A DNA stretch of 64,000 nucleotides from NCBI RefSeq assembly GCF_039614715.1, contig NZ_CP154857.1:1364001-1428000 (forward strand). Reading direction: 5' to 3'. Shown here piece after piece: positions 1-8,443 of this stretch (position 1 is its first letter; each line of letters begins with the position of its first letter). Origin of the DNA: Microbacterium sp. AZCO (GTDB taxonomy: Bacteria; Actinomycetota; Actinomycetes; Actinomycetales; Microbacteriaceae). Below the pieces are notes generated by a model that did not search any database, was not told the origin of the DNA, and worked only from the letters and a program-made list of their open reading frames with translations. The translations under genes were made by a program, and so were the position numbers.

Positions 1-269
1 TCCAGCTTGCCCAGGTTGCGGATGGTGCTCGCGAGCTGGATGACTGCCTGCACGCGGCGGTCCTCGTCGAGCCCCGCCTCGAGTGCCCGGCGGTAGAGCG
101 GCTCCGCCTCCTCCTCGAGCCCAGCGGAGTCGCGGGCGCCGGCGCGCTCGAACAGCGCCGCCGCATCGTCCTCGGGTCGCTCGGCGGCGACGGCGTCGAT
201 GAGCGCGATCCGCTCTTCGTCGGTGACATCGGCCGACCAGGCGTCGGCGATGCGTTCTTCCCAGGTCAT
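1..269 (-). CDS. TPR-repeat protein, 3' end outside window
   Basis: Only the first 89 codons are inside the window; the gene continues past the left edge. The protein starts MTWEERIADAW, is rich in Glu, Ala and Arg, and contains helix pairs of the kind seen in tetratricopeptide repeats (for example LYRRALEAGLDEDRR). It resembles the short actinobacterial TPR group-5 family, which has no defined biochemical role. The start is set by a GAGGAG motif a few bases upstream of the ATG. A strong palindromic terminator separates it from the trigger factor gene, so it has its own transcript. The TPR call is by eye and moderate in certainty. Confidence 0.7.
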   Translation of the reverse strand, partial: MTWEERIADAWSADVTDEERIALIDAVAAERPEDDAAALFERAGARDSAGLEEEAEPLYRRALEAGLDEDRRVQAVIQLASTIRNLGKL

Positions 270-288
270 GGCCTCTCCTCAGACGAAG

Positions 289-320
289 GAGGGGGTGGAT
301 GCCGCGGCATCCACCCCCTC
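289..320. terminator. Bidirectional-looking 32-bp palindromic terminator
   Basis: A perfect inverted repeat (arms gagggggtggatgc and gcatccaccccctc around a CGCG centre) lies between the stop of trigger factor and the start of the TPR gene. It should end the leftward trigger-factor transcript. Confidence 0.75.
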
Positions 321-338
321 GTCATCACGCGAGCGCGA

Positions 339-1772
339 TCACTCCTTGTCGGCCGCAGCCTTCTTCTTGGCGGGAGCCTTCTTCTTGGGCTTCTCCTCGG
401 CCTCTTCGGCCTCGATGATCTCGTCGGCCTCGGCGGCGGCATCCACCAGCTCCTCGGCCTCCTCGACGACCTCGGCCTCGGCCTCGGTCTCGTCGTCGGT
501 GGCGACGAAGCCGGTCAGGTCGACGGGAGCGCCGTTGGTGTCGACGACCGACACCTTGCCGAGAGCGAGGGCGAGCGCCTTGTTGCGGGCGACCTCGCCG
601 ACGATGGCCGGGAGCTGGTTCTGCTCCTGGATCGCGTTGACGAAGTCCTGGGGCGCCATGCCGTACTGGGCAGCCGACTGGATGAGGTACTGCGTGAGCT
701 CGTCCTGCGAGACCTGCACGTCGAGCTTCTCGGCGATCGCGTCGAGCAGCATCTGCGTGCGGAACTGCTTCTCGCTCGCCTCGGTCACCTCGGCGCGGTG
801 CACGTCGTCCTCCAGGCGACCCTCACCCTCGAGGTGGTTGTGCACCTCGTCCTCGACGAGCTGCGCGGGCACGGGGATCTCGACCTGCTCGAGCAGCTGC
901 TCGATGAGCTTGTCGCGCGCGGCGGCGCCCTGCGTGAATGCCGACTGCTGACCGACGCGCTCCTTGAGGCTGTCGCGCAGCTCGGCGATCGTGTCGAACT
1001 CACTCGCCATCTGGGCGAAGTCGTCGTCGGCCTCGGGCAGCTCGCGCTCCTTGACGGCGGTGACGGTGACCGAGACCTCGGCCTCCTCACCCGCGTGGTC
1101 GCCGCCGATGAGGGTCGAGCGGAACGTCGTGTCCTCGCCCGCGGTCAGCGAGTCGATCGCCTCGTCGATGCCCTCGAGCAGCTCGCCCGAGCCGACCTCG
1201 TAGGACACGCCCTCGGCGCGGTCGATCTCGTTGCCGTCGATCGTGGCGACGAGGTCGAGCTCGACGAAGTCACCCTTCGCGGCGGGGCGGTCGACCGTCA
1301 CGAGCGTGCCGAAGCGGGCACGCAGACGCTCGAGCTCCTCGTCGATCGCGGCCTCGTCGACCTCGGCGGCGTCGACCGTGACGGTCGTGCCCTCGAACGC
1401 GGGAAGCTCGAACTCGGGACGGACGTCGACCTCGACCTCGACCTGCAGGTCGCCCGAGAAGTCCTTGTCGTTCGGCCACTCGGTGACCTCGGCCGAGGGA
1501 CGGCCGAGGACGCGCAGCTCGTTCGCCGCGACGGCCTCGCGGTAGAAGGTGTCCAGTCCTTCGCTCACGGCGTGCTCGAGCACGGCCGTGCGGCCGATGC
1601 GCTGGTCGATGATGGGTGCGGGCACCTTGCCCTTGCGGAAGCCGGGGATCTGGACGTCCTGCGCGATGTGCTCGTATGCGTGCGCGATGCTCGGCTTGAG
1701 CTCGTCCGGAGTGACCGTGATGTGCAGCTTCACCCGCGTGGGGCCGAGCTTCTCGACGGTGCTGTTGACCAT
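339..1772 (-). CDS. tig: Trigger factor (ribosome-associated chaperone)
   Basis: Trigger factor binds the ribosomal exit tunnel and shields nascent chains; it also has peptidyl-prolyl isomerase activity. The 477-residue protein has the three expected parts: an N-terminal ribosome-binding domain with the signature GFRKGKVP at about residues 44-51, an FKBP-like domain at about 150-240, and a helical C-terminal chaperone domain. The last 50 residues are an acidic stretch followed by a Lys/Ala tail ([11 protein letters not shown]), a common actinobacterial extension. The start at MVNSTVEKL is chosen because it matches the family N-terminus and has AGGAGAA upstream; the longer open frame to 1838 adds unrelated residues. 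It is followed by a palindromic terminator and preceded by tRNA-Pro on the same strand. Confidence 0.97.
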   Translation of the reverse strand: MVNSTVEKLGPTRVKLHITVTPDELKPSIAHAYEHIAQDVQIPGFRKGKVPAPIIDQRIGRTAVLEHAVSEGLDTFYREAVAANELRVLGRPSAEVTEWPNDKDFSGDLQVEVEVDVRPEFELPAFEGTTVTVDAAEVDEAAIDEELERLRARFGTLVTVDRPAAKGDFVELDLVATIDGNEIDRAEGVSYEVGSGELLEGIDEAIDSLTAGEDTTFRSTLIGGDHAGEEAEVSVTVTAVKERELPEADDDFAQMASEFDTIAELRDSLKERVGQQSAFTQGAAARDKLIEQLLEQVEIPVPAQLVEDEVHNHLEGEGRLEDDVHRAEVTEASEKQFRTQMLLDAIAEKLDVQVSQDELTQYLIQSAAQYGMAPQDFVNAIQEQNQLPAIVGEVARNKALALALGKVSVVDTNGAPVDLTGFVATDDETEAEAEVVEEAEELVDAAAEADEIIEAEEAEEKPKKKAPAKKKAAADKE

Positions 1773-1850
1773 GCCTGTTGTTCTCCTCGTCTGGACCGCG
1801 CGAGCGCACGGCTGCTGAAGGTCTGGGTCTGAGTTCACGGGGCCGTGATG

Positions 1851-1924
1851 TCGGGGCGACAGGATTTGAACCTGCGGCCTCCCGCTCCCAAAGCGGGCGC
1901 TCTACCAAGCTGAGCTACGCCCCG
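1851..1924 (-). tRNA. tRNA-Pro (anticodon TGG)
   Basis: The reverse strand folds as a cloverleaf: acceptor CGGGGCG/CGCCCCG, D arm starting TAGCTCAG, anticodon stem CCCGC/GCGGG enclosing TTTGGGA, and T arm GCAGGTTCAAATCCTGT. The anticodon reads TGG. No CCA is encoded. Confidence 0.95.
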
Positions 1925-2049
1925 GGTGGGTGCGCACGCGCGCGTACGCCGAACGGCCCCGAGAAGTCTAGCCGACGCGCGCGTGCGGCGACTGTCCGGG
2001 CCCTGATGGGGACCGGTATTGTTCAGGCGAGAAACCTCGGGGGAAGGGA

Positions 2050-2964
2050 ATGACCATGGCCACAGGCGACGGCGCAGGTCCCGATTACCACCACCGCAGG
2101 CGGATGCATCCGCGCCGCCCGCAGACGACGCTCGCCGAGCGCTGGACGCTCGTCGACGGGATCGACGTCTTCTATCGCGAGTCGGTGAACCCGCCGGACG
2201 CCCCGGTCATGATGCACGTGCACGGCTTCGGTCTGTCGGGTCGCTATCTTCTTCCCACGGCCGAGAAGCTGTCGGACGAGTTCCACACCCTTGTGCCGGA
2301 TCTGCCCGGCTTCGGGCGCAGCGGCAAGGCCAAGAACGCTCTCGACGTGCCCGACCTGGCGCACGCCGCGGCCCGTTTCCTCGACGAGAAGGGCATCGAG
2401 AAGGCGACGCTCGTCGGCAATTCGATGGGATGCCCCGTCATCTGCGAGTTCGCCTACCACTATCCCGAGCGCATCGAGCGCGCAGTGCTCGTGTCGCCGG
2501 CCGGCGGCCTCTACAACCAGCCGCTCACCCGCGCGATCACTCAGTTGAGCAAGGACGGCGGGCGCGAGCCCGTCAAGATGATCGGGGTCGCGACGCCGGA
2601 CTACGTGCGGTTCGGCGTCCCGAGCACGTTCCGGATGTTCAAGGCGCTCACCCAGTACCCGTCGCTCGACCGGCTGCTCGCGCTGCACGTGCCGACGCTC
2701 GTGGTGCTCGGCGAGCGCGACCCGCTCCTTCCCCACTCCTCCCGCGTTCAGGAGGTCGCCGGACTCACCGACAACAACGTCCTCGTCGTGCAGATGGAGG
2801 GCGCCGCGCACGCCATCAACTTCAGCCACCCGGACGAGCTCGCCCACGTGATCCGGCTGTTCATGGACGACCGGCCGATGGTCGACCACTCCGACGGGAT
2901 GCGGCACACGACGATCTACGAAGTGCACCGGGGGACGAACCATCCGGCCGCGAAGACCGACTGA
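2050..2964 (+). CDS. Alpha/beta hydrolase
   Basis: A 304-residue alpha/beta-hydrolase fold protein. Visible hallmarks are the oxyanion-hole motif HVHGFG after the third strand, the partner motif DLPGFGRS, and the nucleophile elbow GNSMG with the catalytic Ser. A late acidic residue lies in LGERDPLLP and the catalytic His is probably in GAAHAINFSHP. There is no signal peptide, so it is cytoplasmic. The sequence resembles meta-cleavage-product or proline-iminopeptidase-like hydrolases, but the substrate cannot be read from sequence. The start is ATG at 2050 with GGGAAGGGA upstream; a second ATG two codons later is possible. It stands alone between tRNA-Pro and tRNA-Gly. Confidence 0.9.
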   Translation: MTMATGDGAGPDYHHRRRMHPRRPQTTLAERWTLVDGIDVFYRESVNPPDAPVMMHVHGFGLSGRYLLPTAEKLSDEFHTLVPDLPGFGRSGKAKNALDVPDLAHAAARFLDEKGIEKATLVGNSMGCPVICEFAYHYPERIERAVLVSPAGGLYNQPLTRAITQLSKDGGREPVKMIGVATPDYVRFGVPSTFRMFKALTQYPSLDRLLALHVPTLVVLGERDPLLPHSSRVQEVAGLTDNNVLVVQMEGAAHAINFSHPDELAHVIRLFMDDRPMVDHSDGMRHTTIYEVHRGTNHPAAKTD

Positions 2965-3022
2965 GCGTGCCGGGAGGCGTCCCGCCCGTGTATTAGACTC
3001 GACCGGTGCGCTTCGCGCGCTC

Positions 3023-3093
3023 GGGGATGTAGCTCAATGGTAGAGCCTCAGTCTTCCAAACTGATGGTGCGGGTTCGATTCCCGTCATCCCCT
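3023..3093 (+). tRNA. tRNA-Gly (anticodon TCC), element attachment site
   Basis: The cloverleaf has acceptor GGGGATG/CATCCCC, D arm TAGCTCAATGGTAGAGC, anticodon stem TCAGT/ACTGA with loop CTTCCAA (anticodon TCC), and T arm GCGGGTTCGATTCCCGT. The gene is intact. Its 3' part from position 3053 onwards is duplicated at 12578-12619, marking it as the integration target of the element that follows. Confidence 0.95.
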
Positions 3094-3094
3094 C
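3053..3094 (+). repeat. attL: 42-bp direct repeat, left copy
   Basis: Starts at CTTCCAAACTGATGG inside the tRNA-Gly anticodon loop and ends one base past the tRNA. It is identical to 12578-12619 over 42 bp; flanking bases differ on both sides. Confidence 0.95.
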
Positions 3095-3170
3095 GAAGTG
3101 GAAAAGTCCAGATCAGAACGGATTCTTTACCCTCCGTGAACATGTGGGTTCAGACCCTTTCACGGCCACC

Positions 3171-3193
3171 ATGCGCACTCATGCGCACTCATG
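3171..3193 (+). repeat. Left arm-type repeat: tandem atgcgcactc
   Basis: Two tandem copies of the 10-mer atgcgcactc followed by atg. The same 23 bp occurs in the same orientation at 12436-12458 near the other end. Ten-base spacing puts both units on one helix face, as in integrase arm sites. The repeat also overlaps the integrase upstream region, so integrase could regulate itself here (inference). Confidence 0.65.
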
Positions 3194-3214
3194 GCCCCGA
3201 AAGGACCCACCCGC

Positions 3215-4591
3215 ATGACTCCCTCGACGCCGTCCCGACGCGCTCAGAAGACGCCCTCCGGACGCCCGCACCCGAATATTCTCGGCACCGTCCGCCGCGA
3301 GAAGAGCGGACGTTTCCGCGCCTCCTACCGCATCGACGGGCGCACGTTCAGCGCGCCGAAGACGTTCGACACCGAGCGCGACGCGCAGGCGTGGCTCGCC
3401 ACCGAGCACGGCGCACGCAAGGCCGGAACATGGATCGACCCGCACCTGGGGCGCGTGACGCTCAGCGCCTACGCCCGCACGTGGCTCGCCGCACGCGTCG
3501 AGCTGGCCCCGCGCACCCGGGACATGTACGAGGATCTGCAGGGCCGCTGGGTCGACGTCCGCGTCGGCGACCAGCGCGGCGCGGGCCTCGTGCTCGGCGA
3601 CTACGAAGTGGGCGCGATCAGCACCGCCGTCGTGCGCGCCTGGTACGGCTACGTGCTCGGCACCGCCCGCGACAACGCGCTCGCCAAGCACAGCCGCGCC
3701 AAAGCCCGACAGCCCCACCCCGCCCGCGTCTGGGGCGCCGCCAACGGCCACACCACAGCGGCATCCGGACGGATGAGCCCGGCCGTGCTGGCGGCGTGGA
3801 CGGCGGCAGGCTCCCCCACACCGCCGCCGCCGCCCGTGAAAGACGAGCTGCGACAGCACGCCGGAACCACCAGCGCCGCCCGCGCGTACCAGCTCCTGCG
3901 CACCCTCATGAATTCCGCCGTCGACGACGGGCTGATCGCCGCGAACCCGTGCAAGCTGAAAGGCGCGGGCAGCACCGAGCACCCCGAGCGGCCCGTGCTC
4001 ACCGCCGCCGAAGTCGACCAGCTCGCCGCGCAGTTCCCGGAGCGCCTGCGCGCCGCCGTCCTCGTCGCGGCGTGGTCGAGCCTGCGCTACGGCGAGCTGT
4101 TCGCCCTCGCCCGCCGCCACGTCGACCTCGACGCGGGCACCCTCCGCGTCGAGCGCGCCCTCATCGAGCGCGTCGGGCACCCGGTCGGCTTCGGTCCCAC
4201 CAAGACGACCAGATCCCGCCGCGTCGTGCACCTGCCCGGATTCGTCGTCGACGCGCTCCGCGACCACCTCGCCGCGCACGTCGACGCGGACGACGACGCA
4301 CTGCTGTTCACCCGCACGTCCGGTGCTGTCATGACCAACGCCACCGTGTCCGCGCAGATGCGACGCCACCGCCGCGCCATCGGACGCGACGACGTGCACT
4401 GGCACGACCTTCGCCACACCGGCGCGACCCTCGCCTACCGCGTCGGCGCGTCACAGCGCGACGTGATGAACCGCCTCGGGCACACCACCACCCGCGCCGC
4501 CGCCATCTACGCGCACGCCGCCGACGACAGCGACCAGTACCTCGCCACCCGCCTGGACGCCGCCTACCGCGGTACCGGACGCGCCGCATGA
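3215..4591 (+). CDS. Tyrosine-type site-specific integrase
   Basis: This enzyme should recombine the tRNA-Gly attachment site with the element. The C-terminal catalytic domain shows the family residues: Arg in SSLRYGELF, a Lys/Arg-rich beta hairpin, the box HDLRHTG, the LGH motif and the nucleophile Tyr in YAHA close to the end. The N-terminal half holds an AP2-like arm-binding segment (GRFRASYRIDGRTFSAPKTF) and a SAM-like core-binding segment, which is interrupted by an Ala/Pro-rich insert near residues 175-215. The start at 3215 is preferred because AAAGGA lies upstream; an in-frame ATG at 3191 would add eight residues but overlaps the arm repeat. It lies 120 bp from attL and points into the element, the usual layout for tRNA-integrating elements. 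Confidence 0.95.
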   Translation: MTPSTPSRRAQKTPSGRPHPNILGTVRREKSGRFRASYRIDGRTFSAPKTFDTERDAQAWLATEHGARKAGTWIDPHLGRVTLSAYARTWLAARVELAPRTRDMYEDLQGRWVDVRVGDQRGAGLVLGDYEVGAISTAVVRAWYGYVLGTARDNALAKHSRAKARQPHPARVWGAANGHTTAASGRMSPAVLAAWTAAGSPTPPPPPVKDELRQHAGTTSAARAYQLLRTLMNSAVDDGLIAANPCKLKGAGSTEHPERPVLTAAEVDQLAAQFPERLRAAVLVAAWSSLRYGELFALARRHVDLDAGTLRVERALIERVGHPVGFGPTKTTRSRRVVHLPGFVVDALRDHLAAHVDADDDALLFTRTSGAVMTNATVSAQMRRHRRAIGRDDVHWHDLRHTGATLAYRVGASQRDVMNRLGHTTTRAAAIYAHAADDSDQYLATRLDAAYRGTGRAA

Positions 4592-4642
4592 GCATGGGCC
4601 GCGCAGATGACAGTCGCTCACCTTCGGCGACCCCGTGCGGCC

Positions 4643-4672
4643 CCCGTTTGCTCCCGTTTGCTCCCTTGTGCT
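4643..4672 (+). repeat. Three 10-bp iterons between integrase and next gene
   Basis: cccgtttgct occurs twice in tandem, followed by the degenerate cccttgtgct. The repeats lie in the 111-bp gap after the integrase and just upstream of the next start. They could bind a regulator or the excisionase; nothing in the sequence identifies the partner. Confidence 0.5.
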
Positions 4673-4702
4673 CTGTTCTGACCGACTGCTAAGACAGGGA
4701 CC

Positions 4703-5092
4703 ATGCGCAGAACAACGTCGAGCATTGCACGCAAACGTGCACTCCGACGTGAGCGCGTGTCCGCTCGCCGCACCCGGTTGAGCAGGCTGCACAACTACTT
4801 TCGCGCCTACCCCAGCACCGGACGCTGGGAGCGAGTGGTGCATGCGCCGAGCGCGCACGGGCTGACGGTGGCGGATCAGATCCACATCGATGGCGTCATG
4901 ATCCGTCGCGCCATGGACGCCGAAGCGCTCGCGGCTCTGTCGCTGGAGATGCTTGACAGCCGAGGCCATGAGCTGGCCGCGCTGGTCGCGCGTGTCGCAT
5001 CGCTCACGGCGGCGGACGCAACCTGCGCGCCGCCGCCGCCGACACCGTATCGCGCCACACCTCGCGCGCCTCGCGCGCCCGCCGCGGCATAG
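4703..5092 (+). CDS. Hypothetical protein of the element
   Basis: A 129-residue protein not recognised. The first 30 residues are strongly basic (MRRTTSSIARKRALRRERVSARR), suggesting nucleic-acid contact. The middle is a plausible folded helical segment (GLTVADQIHIDGVMIRRAMDAEALAALSLEML), and the end is a low-complexity Ala/Pro/Arg tail. AGGGACC precedes the ATG at 4703. It lies between the integrase and the excisionase-like gene on the same strand, behind three 10-bp iterons, so it may belong to the control region of the element. Reading frames on the opposite strand overlap it, but they lack ribosome sites and show inverted codon bias. Confidence 0.55.
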   Translation: MRRTTSSIARKRALRRERVSARRTRLSRLHNYFRAYPSTGRWERVVHAPSAHGLTVADQIHIDGVMIRRAMDAEALAALSLEMLDSRGHELAALVARVASLTAADATCAPPPPTPYRATPRAPRAPAAA

Positions 5093-5220
5093 CCGCGGCA
5101 CGCCCCAGCAGCGCCGCCCGTCCTGACACGGGCTGACCACCCGCGCCTCGACGACGTCGCGCGTGCCCGGCACGACCCCTCTGAGCAAGCATTCAGCGGT
5201 CGTGACCGAAGGACACACGC

Positions 5221-5463
5221 ATGACCCCGCGCAACCCCGACATCGTCGGAAGCGAACAGCCCGCGCCCGTCCCGCCCGTCGGACTCCAGCCCGACGGCGG
5301 GCCGTGGCTGAACATCGTCAGCTCTGCCAACTACGCCAACGTCTCGCCAAGGACGATCCGTCGCGCCATCCAGGACGGGCGACTGCGCGCCAGCCGCCCG
5401 GCACGCATGTGGCGAATCCTTCGCGCCGACCTGGACGCATTCATGAAGGCGGCGGAGCGGTGA
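5221..5463 (+). CDS. Excisionase-like helix-turn-helix protein
   Basis: An 80-residue protein whose C-terminal half matches the MerR-like/excisionase HTH fold: residues YANVSPRTIRRAIQDGRL form the helix-turn-helix, and WRILRADLDAFM is the typical closing strand and helix in which the wing contacts DNA. Such proteins direct the integrase towards excision or act as small regulators. The N-terminal 30 residues are Pro-rich and probably disordered. AAGGA upstream supports the start at 5221. The stop overlaps the GTG of the next gene (GTGA), so it is translationally coupled to the replication operon; expression of excision and replication functions together is expected for an element that is induced and then replicates. 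Confidence 0.85.
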   Translation: MTPRNPDIVGSEQPAPVPPVGLQPDGGPWLNIVSSANYANVSPRTIRRAIQDGRLRASRPARMWRILRADLDAFMKAAER

Positions 5464-5648
5464 GCGTCGACGACGAGCTGCGCGCCGCTCTCGCCTCCCT
5501 CCCAGCGGCGACCAGCGGCAATCCCGGTTCGCGCGCGGTTCGCCGCGCGGTGATGCAGCTCTGCCCGGAGGCCGCGCGTGTCCCCCGCCGGCACGTCGCC
5601 GCACTGTGCCGCGACATCACGACGGGCGGCGCACCGTGGGAGCAGTGA
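5460..5648 (+). CDS. Small hypothetical protein, coupled to excisionase
   Basis: A 62-residue protein beginning MSVDDELRAALASL from a GTG that overlaps the stop of the excisionase-like gene by 4 bp and ending GGAPWEQ. A longer open frame extends upstream to 5163 but lies out of frame over the excisionase gene, so the GTG at 5460 is the sensible start. The sequence is helical with two Cys residues (VMQLCPEAARV and AALCRDI). It is not recognised. Overlap at both ends (GTGA at 5460 and 5645) makes it a link in a chain of coupled genes, and supports that it is really translated. Confidence 0.65.
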   Translation: MSVDDELRAALASLPAATSGNPGSRAVRRAVMQLCPEAARVPRRHVAALCRDITTGGAPWEQ

Positions 5649-5983
5649 CCCTGAACCGCGCGACCCGCCGCTGGGCGGGCGCAGGCGCGCCCGCGGGTGC
5701 GCTTCTGCTGGTGCGCTTCCTCGCCACGCTCGCCGACGACGCGCAGGTGCCGCCCCACGCGCCACTGACCTACCTCGGCGGCGCGCGCCCCCTTCGCGAA
5801 CGCCTGGGCCATCACACGCCCGTCGACGACGCCGCCGAAGCGCGGTGGCGGGTGCTGTCGCGCCATCTCGGTGACGCCCGCGCGGCGGGCATGCTCGTCA
5901 CCGTCCGCGCCGCGCAGCTGCACGTGCCGCGAGTGAGCATCATCCCGCTCGCCGACACGGCGACCCCGATGGGCGGTGCATGA
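5645..5983 (+). CDS. Hypothetical protein of the replication operon
   Basis: A 112-residue protein starting from GTG at 5645 (MTLNRATRRWAGAG), overlapping the previous stop by 4 bp; a GTG three codons earlier is also in frame. The body is Ala/Arg-rich and globular in character, with a segment ARWRVLSRHLGDARAAGM that could be helical. The end overlaps the ATG of the primase-polymerase gene (ATGA). No known domain is evident. Position immediately upstream of the primase suggests a replication accessory role, which is inference from context only. Confidence 0.65.
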   Translation: MTLNRATRRWAGAGAPAGALLLVRFLATLADDAQVPPHAPLTYLGGARPLRERLGHHTPVDDAAEARWRVLSRHLGDARAAGMLVTVRAAQLHVPRVSIIPLADTATPMGGA

Positions 5984-6807
5984 GCGTGCTCGACATCCAG
6001 ATGCGCGGTTCAGCCGACGGCTTCGTCATCGGGCTCGAGGAGCAGATCGCCGCGCGCCGCGCGATCCTGCCCGAGCTGCACCTGCACCCCACGCTCGGGA
6101 AAGTGCCCGCGGTCGACTGGGGCACGATGTCCAGCGCCGACCCCGCGCGCCGCGCCGACATGCGCCGCGTCCGTCACGACGGATGGGGTGCGGCGTGCAA
6201 GCTCTCGGGCGTGCTCGTCGTCGACCTCGACCAGCACAATCCTGCCGCAGACGGCTTCGCGCAATGGGTGCAGCTGCTCGGCGCCTGGCGCGGCCCGCAG
6301 GCGGGCATGGTCGGCGCGACGCCGGGCGGCGGACGTCACATCTGGTACACCAACCCGCACGGCTGGAAGGGCCACATCGGGATCATGCCCGGCGTCGACC
6401 TGCGCGGCGCGGGCGACGGCGCGGGCAGTCAGGTGGTCATCGCAGGACAGGGCCGCCTCCTGCGTGTGCTCGGGCCGCTCACCGACCCACCCGCACCGCT
6501 GGTCGCGCTGATGACAGCGAAGCTCGCCCCAGCTGCGCCGCCCCGGCCAGCTGTTCGCGCAGGCAGTGGCGGTCTCGGCGCTCGCGCCCGCGCGCTCTGC
6601 GAACAAGTCGCCCGGGCACCAGAGGGTGAGCGCAACGCCCGGCTGTACTGGGCCGCGTGCCGCGTCTCCGACGTCGTCGCCGACTCGGCGGTGTCCATGG
6701 TCGCGCTTCAAGAGGCGCTGATCGCCGCCGCCGTGGTCGCCGGGCTCGACGAAGACGAAGCGCGCACGACGGTCGGCAATGCCGGCAGATACTCGGTGGC
6801 ATCGTGA
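5980..6807 (+). CDS. Primase-polymerase (Prim-Pol) domain protein
   Basis: A 275-residue protein with the bifunctional DNA primase/polymerase N-terminal fold used by plasmids and phages to start replication. Visible signatures are the catalytic acidic pair in LVVDLDQHN (about D82 and D84), the GGGRHIWY segment carrying the conserved His near residue 120, and the later GVDLRGAG...SQVVIAG strand in which the third acidic residue lies. The C-terminal 90 residues are helical. Helicase activity is encoded separately by the next gene, which overlaps by 4 bp (GTGA), so the two probably work as a primase-helicase pair. Start is the ATG overlapping the upstream stop. Confidence 0.88.
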   Translation: MSVLDIQMRGSADGFVIGLEEQIAARRAILPELHLHPTLGKVPAVDWGTMSSADPARRADMRRVRHDGWGAACKLSGVLVVDLDQHNPAADGFAQWVQLLGAWRGPQAGMVGATPGGGRHIWYTNPHGWKGHIGIMPGVDLRGAGDGAGSQVVIAGQGRLLRVLGPLTDPPAPLVALMTAKLAPAAPPRPAVRAGSGGLGARARALCEQVARAPEGERNARLYWAACRVSDVVADSAVSMVALQEALIAAAVVAGLDEDEARTTVGNAGRYSVAS

Positions 6808-8216
6808 CCGCCGCCACTGACGACGAGCGCGAAGACGCCCGCGCCCGCATGGAAGGACTCCTGTCGGATCTGGAAGCACGCGCAGCTCCGGGCGCGGAGT
6901 GGTTCGGCGCGACGCCGCTCCTGCGCCACATCCGGGAGTGGGCTCGCTCGCTGGACGTCAACCCGTTCGCCGCGCTCGGCGTCGTCATGGCCCGGCTGTC
7001 CGGAGACATCCCGCCGTGGGTGGTGCTTCCCCCGCTGGCAGGCAGTGCGCCCGGCACGCTGAATCTTTACGTGGTGCTCGCTGGCGGGTCAGGCATGGGC
7101 AAGTCCGACGTGCTCAGCTCCCATGACCAGCGGTTCCGCCCGCGGCCCGGCATCCACAACGACCCCGTGCGCGCGTTCGAACCCGCCACGGGCGAGGGCA
7201 TCATCACCCGCTACGTGCAGATGCAGAAGCTCGATGGACGCTACGTGCACACGATGGTGCACCATCAGGCGTTCGCCGACATCGACGAGATAGACGCGCT
7301 GGAAGCACAGGCATACCGCGGCGGAAGCACCATCGTGCCCGTGCTCAAGACGATGTGGTCGGGCAAAGCCATCGGCACCGCCACGGCCACCGAAGAGCGC
7401 GACCGCCACTTAGACGCGCACAGCTACCGCCTCGCGCTGGTCGCAGGGTGCCAGTACGGCGCGGGCGACGTACTGCTGGGCGCACGTGCCCAGCTCGGCG
7501 GGCTGACACAGCGGTTCCTGTTCGCCAACCTCCGCGACCCCGACCTCACCGCCGACAGTCCCGAGACAGACGCACCCGCACCCGTGCAGCTGCGCCTGCC
7601 CGACGGCATGCCGTTCCCCACCGCGCTCGGCGGAGAGGGTGCCGGGCGTCACGTCGGCGGGCGCTTCGTGGTGCGCGTCGACGCCGCCGTGCACAGCGAG
7701 ATGCGCCGCGCCCGCCGCCTCCAGCGCATGCACCAGCCCGGCGGCGTCGACGGCCACTGGCAGTACACGCGCCTGCGCGTGGCCGCACTGCTCGCCATCG
7801 CGCACGGCGACGCGACGGTGACGGTCGACTGGTGGCAGCTCGCCCACGGCGTCATGCTGCACAGCGACCGCACGCGCAACAGCATGCTCGAAGCGCTCAC
7901 CGTCCAGCGCGACCGTGAAGCATCCGGGCGCGGGCGAAGCGACGGCATCCGCGCCGACGCCGCCGACGCCGAGCTGATCGCCCGTGCCGCGACGACCTTC
8001 GTGCAGATCGCCGCCAAGCACGCCGCCACGAGACAGCACGCCGACGCCGGATGCACTCTGCGGTGCATGACCCAGGGCGCGCCCCGCCATCGCGACCGAG
8101 CAGAGGCCGCGCTCACCTGGGCCGTCGACCGCGGCATGCTCCTGCACGCCGAGCGGAAGAACCGTCGCGGACGGGACACGACACACTACAGCCCGCCGCC
8201 ACTGCTCACCGGTTGA
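6804..8216 (+). CDS. Replication ATPase, DUF3987/primase-helicase-like
   Basis: A 470-residue P-loop protein. Walker A is GGSGMGKSD near residue 95 and a Walker B-like segment is FADIDEID. The central region (AGCQYGAGDVLLGARAQLGGLTQRFLF) resembles DUF3987-type helicase-like proteins that accompany Prim-Pol primases on plasmids and phage elements, where they are thought to unwind DNA at the origin. The start is a GTG overlapping the primase stop; upstream ATG codons in the same frame fall inside the primase gene. The following 227-bp non-coding stretch has paired repeats and may be the origin it acts on. Family assignment is by motif and context, so moderate. Confidence 0.8.
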   Translation: MTAATDDEREDARARMEGLLSDLEARAAPGAEWFGATPLLRHIREWARSLDVNPFAALGVVMARLSGDIPPWVVLPPLAGSAPGTLNLYVVLAGGSGMGKSDVLSSHDQRFRPRPGIHNDPVRAFEPATGEGIITRYVQMQKLDGRYVHTMVHHQAFADIDEIDALEAQAYRGGSTIVPVLKTMWSGKAIGTATATEERDRHLDAHSYRLALVAGCQYGAGDVLLGARAQLGGLTQRFLFANLRDPDLTADSPETDAPAPVQLRLPDGMPFPTALGGEGAGRHVGGRFVVRVDAAVHSEMRRARRLQRMHQPGGVDGHWQYTRLRVAALLAIAHGDATVTVDWWQLAHGVMLHSDRTRNSMLEALTVQRDREASGRGRSDGIRADAADAELIARAATTFVQIAAKHAATRQHADAGCTLRCMTQGAPRHRDRAEAALTWAVDRGMLLHAERKNRRGRDTTHYSPPPLLTG

Positions 8217-8242
8217 GCACGGCATCCACGCCGCGGTGACAC

Positions 8243-8406
8243 GTTGACACGTTGACCACGATGCCGCACACACCAGACACGCCACCCCCGAAGGAACAGC
8301 CCGCGCCCCTACGAGGAAGCAGAAACACACACCACACCGCGCTACCAACACGACCGGCCACACCCGCGGCCAACGGGGCACCGCGTCACCGGGTCAACGT
8401 GTCAAC
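8243..8406. other. Candidate replication origin of the element
   Basis: The non-coding interval 8217-8443 holds tandem copies of tgacacgt (8237-8252) and a perfect 15-bp inverted pair, gttgacacgttgacc at 8243-8257 and ggtcaacgtgtcaac at 8392-8406. The 130 bp between them is markedly C/A-rich and poor in T on the + strand. Iteron-like repeats directly after a primase/helicase pair are typical of an origin. This is inference; no replication data can be seen. Confidence 0.5.
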
Positions 8407-8443
8407 CCGTCCGCGGCGCGCACACCCATCACCGACGAGAGGA

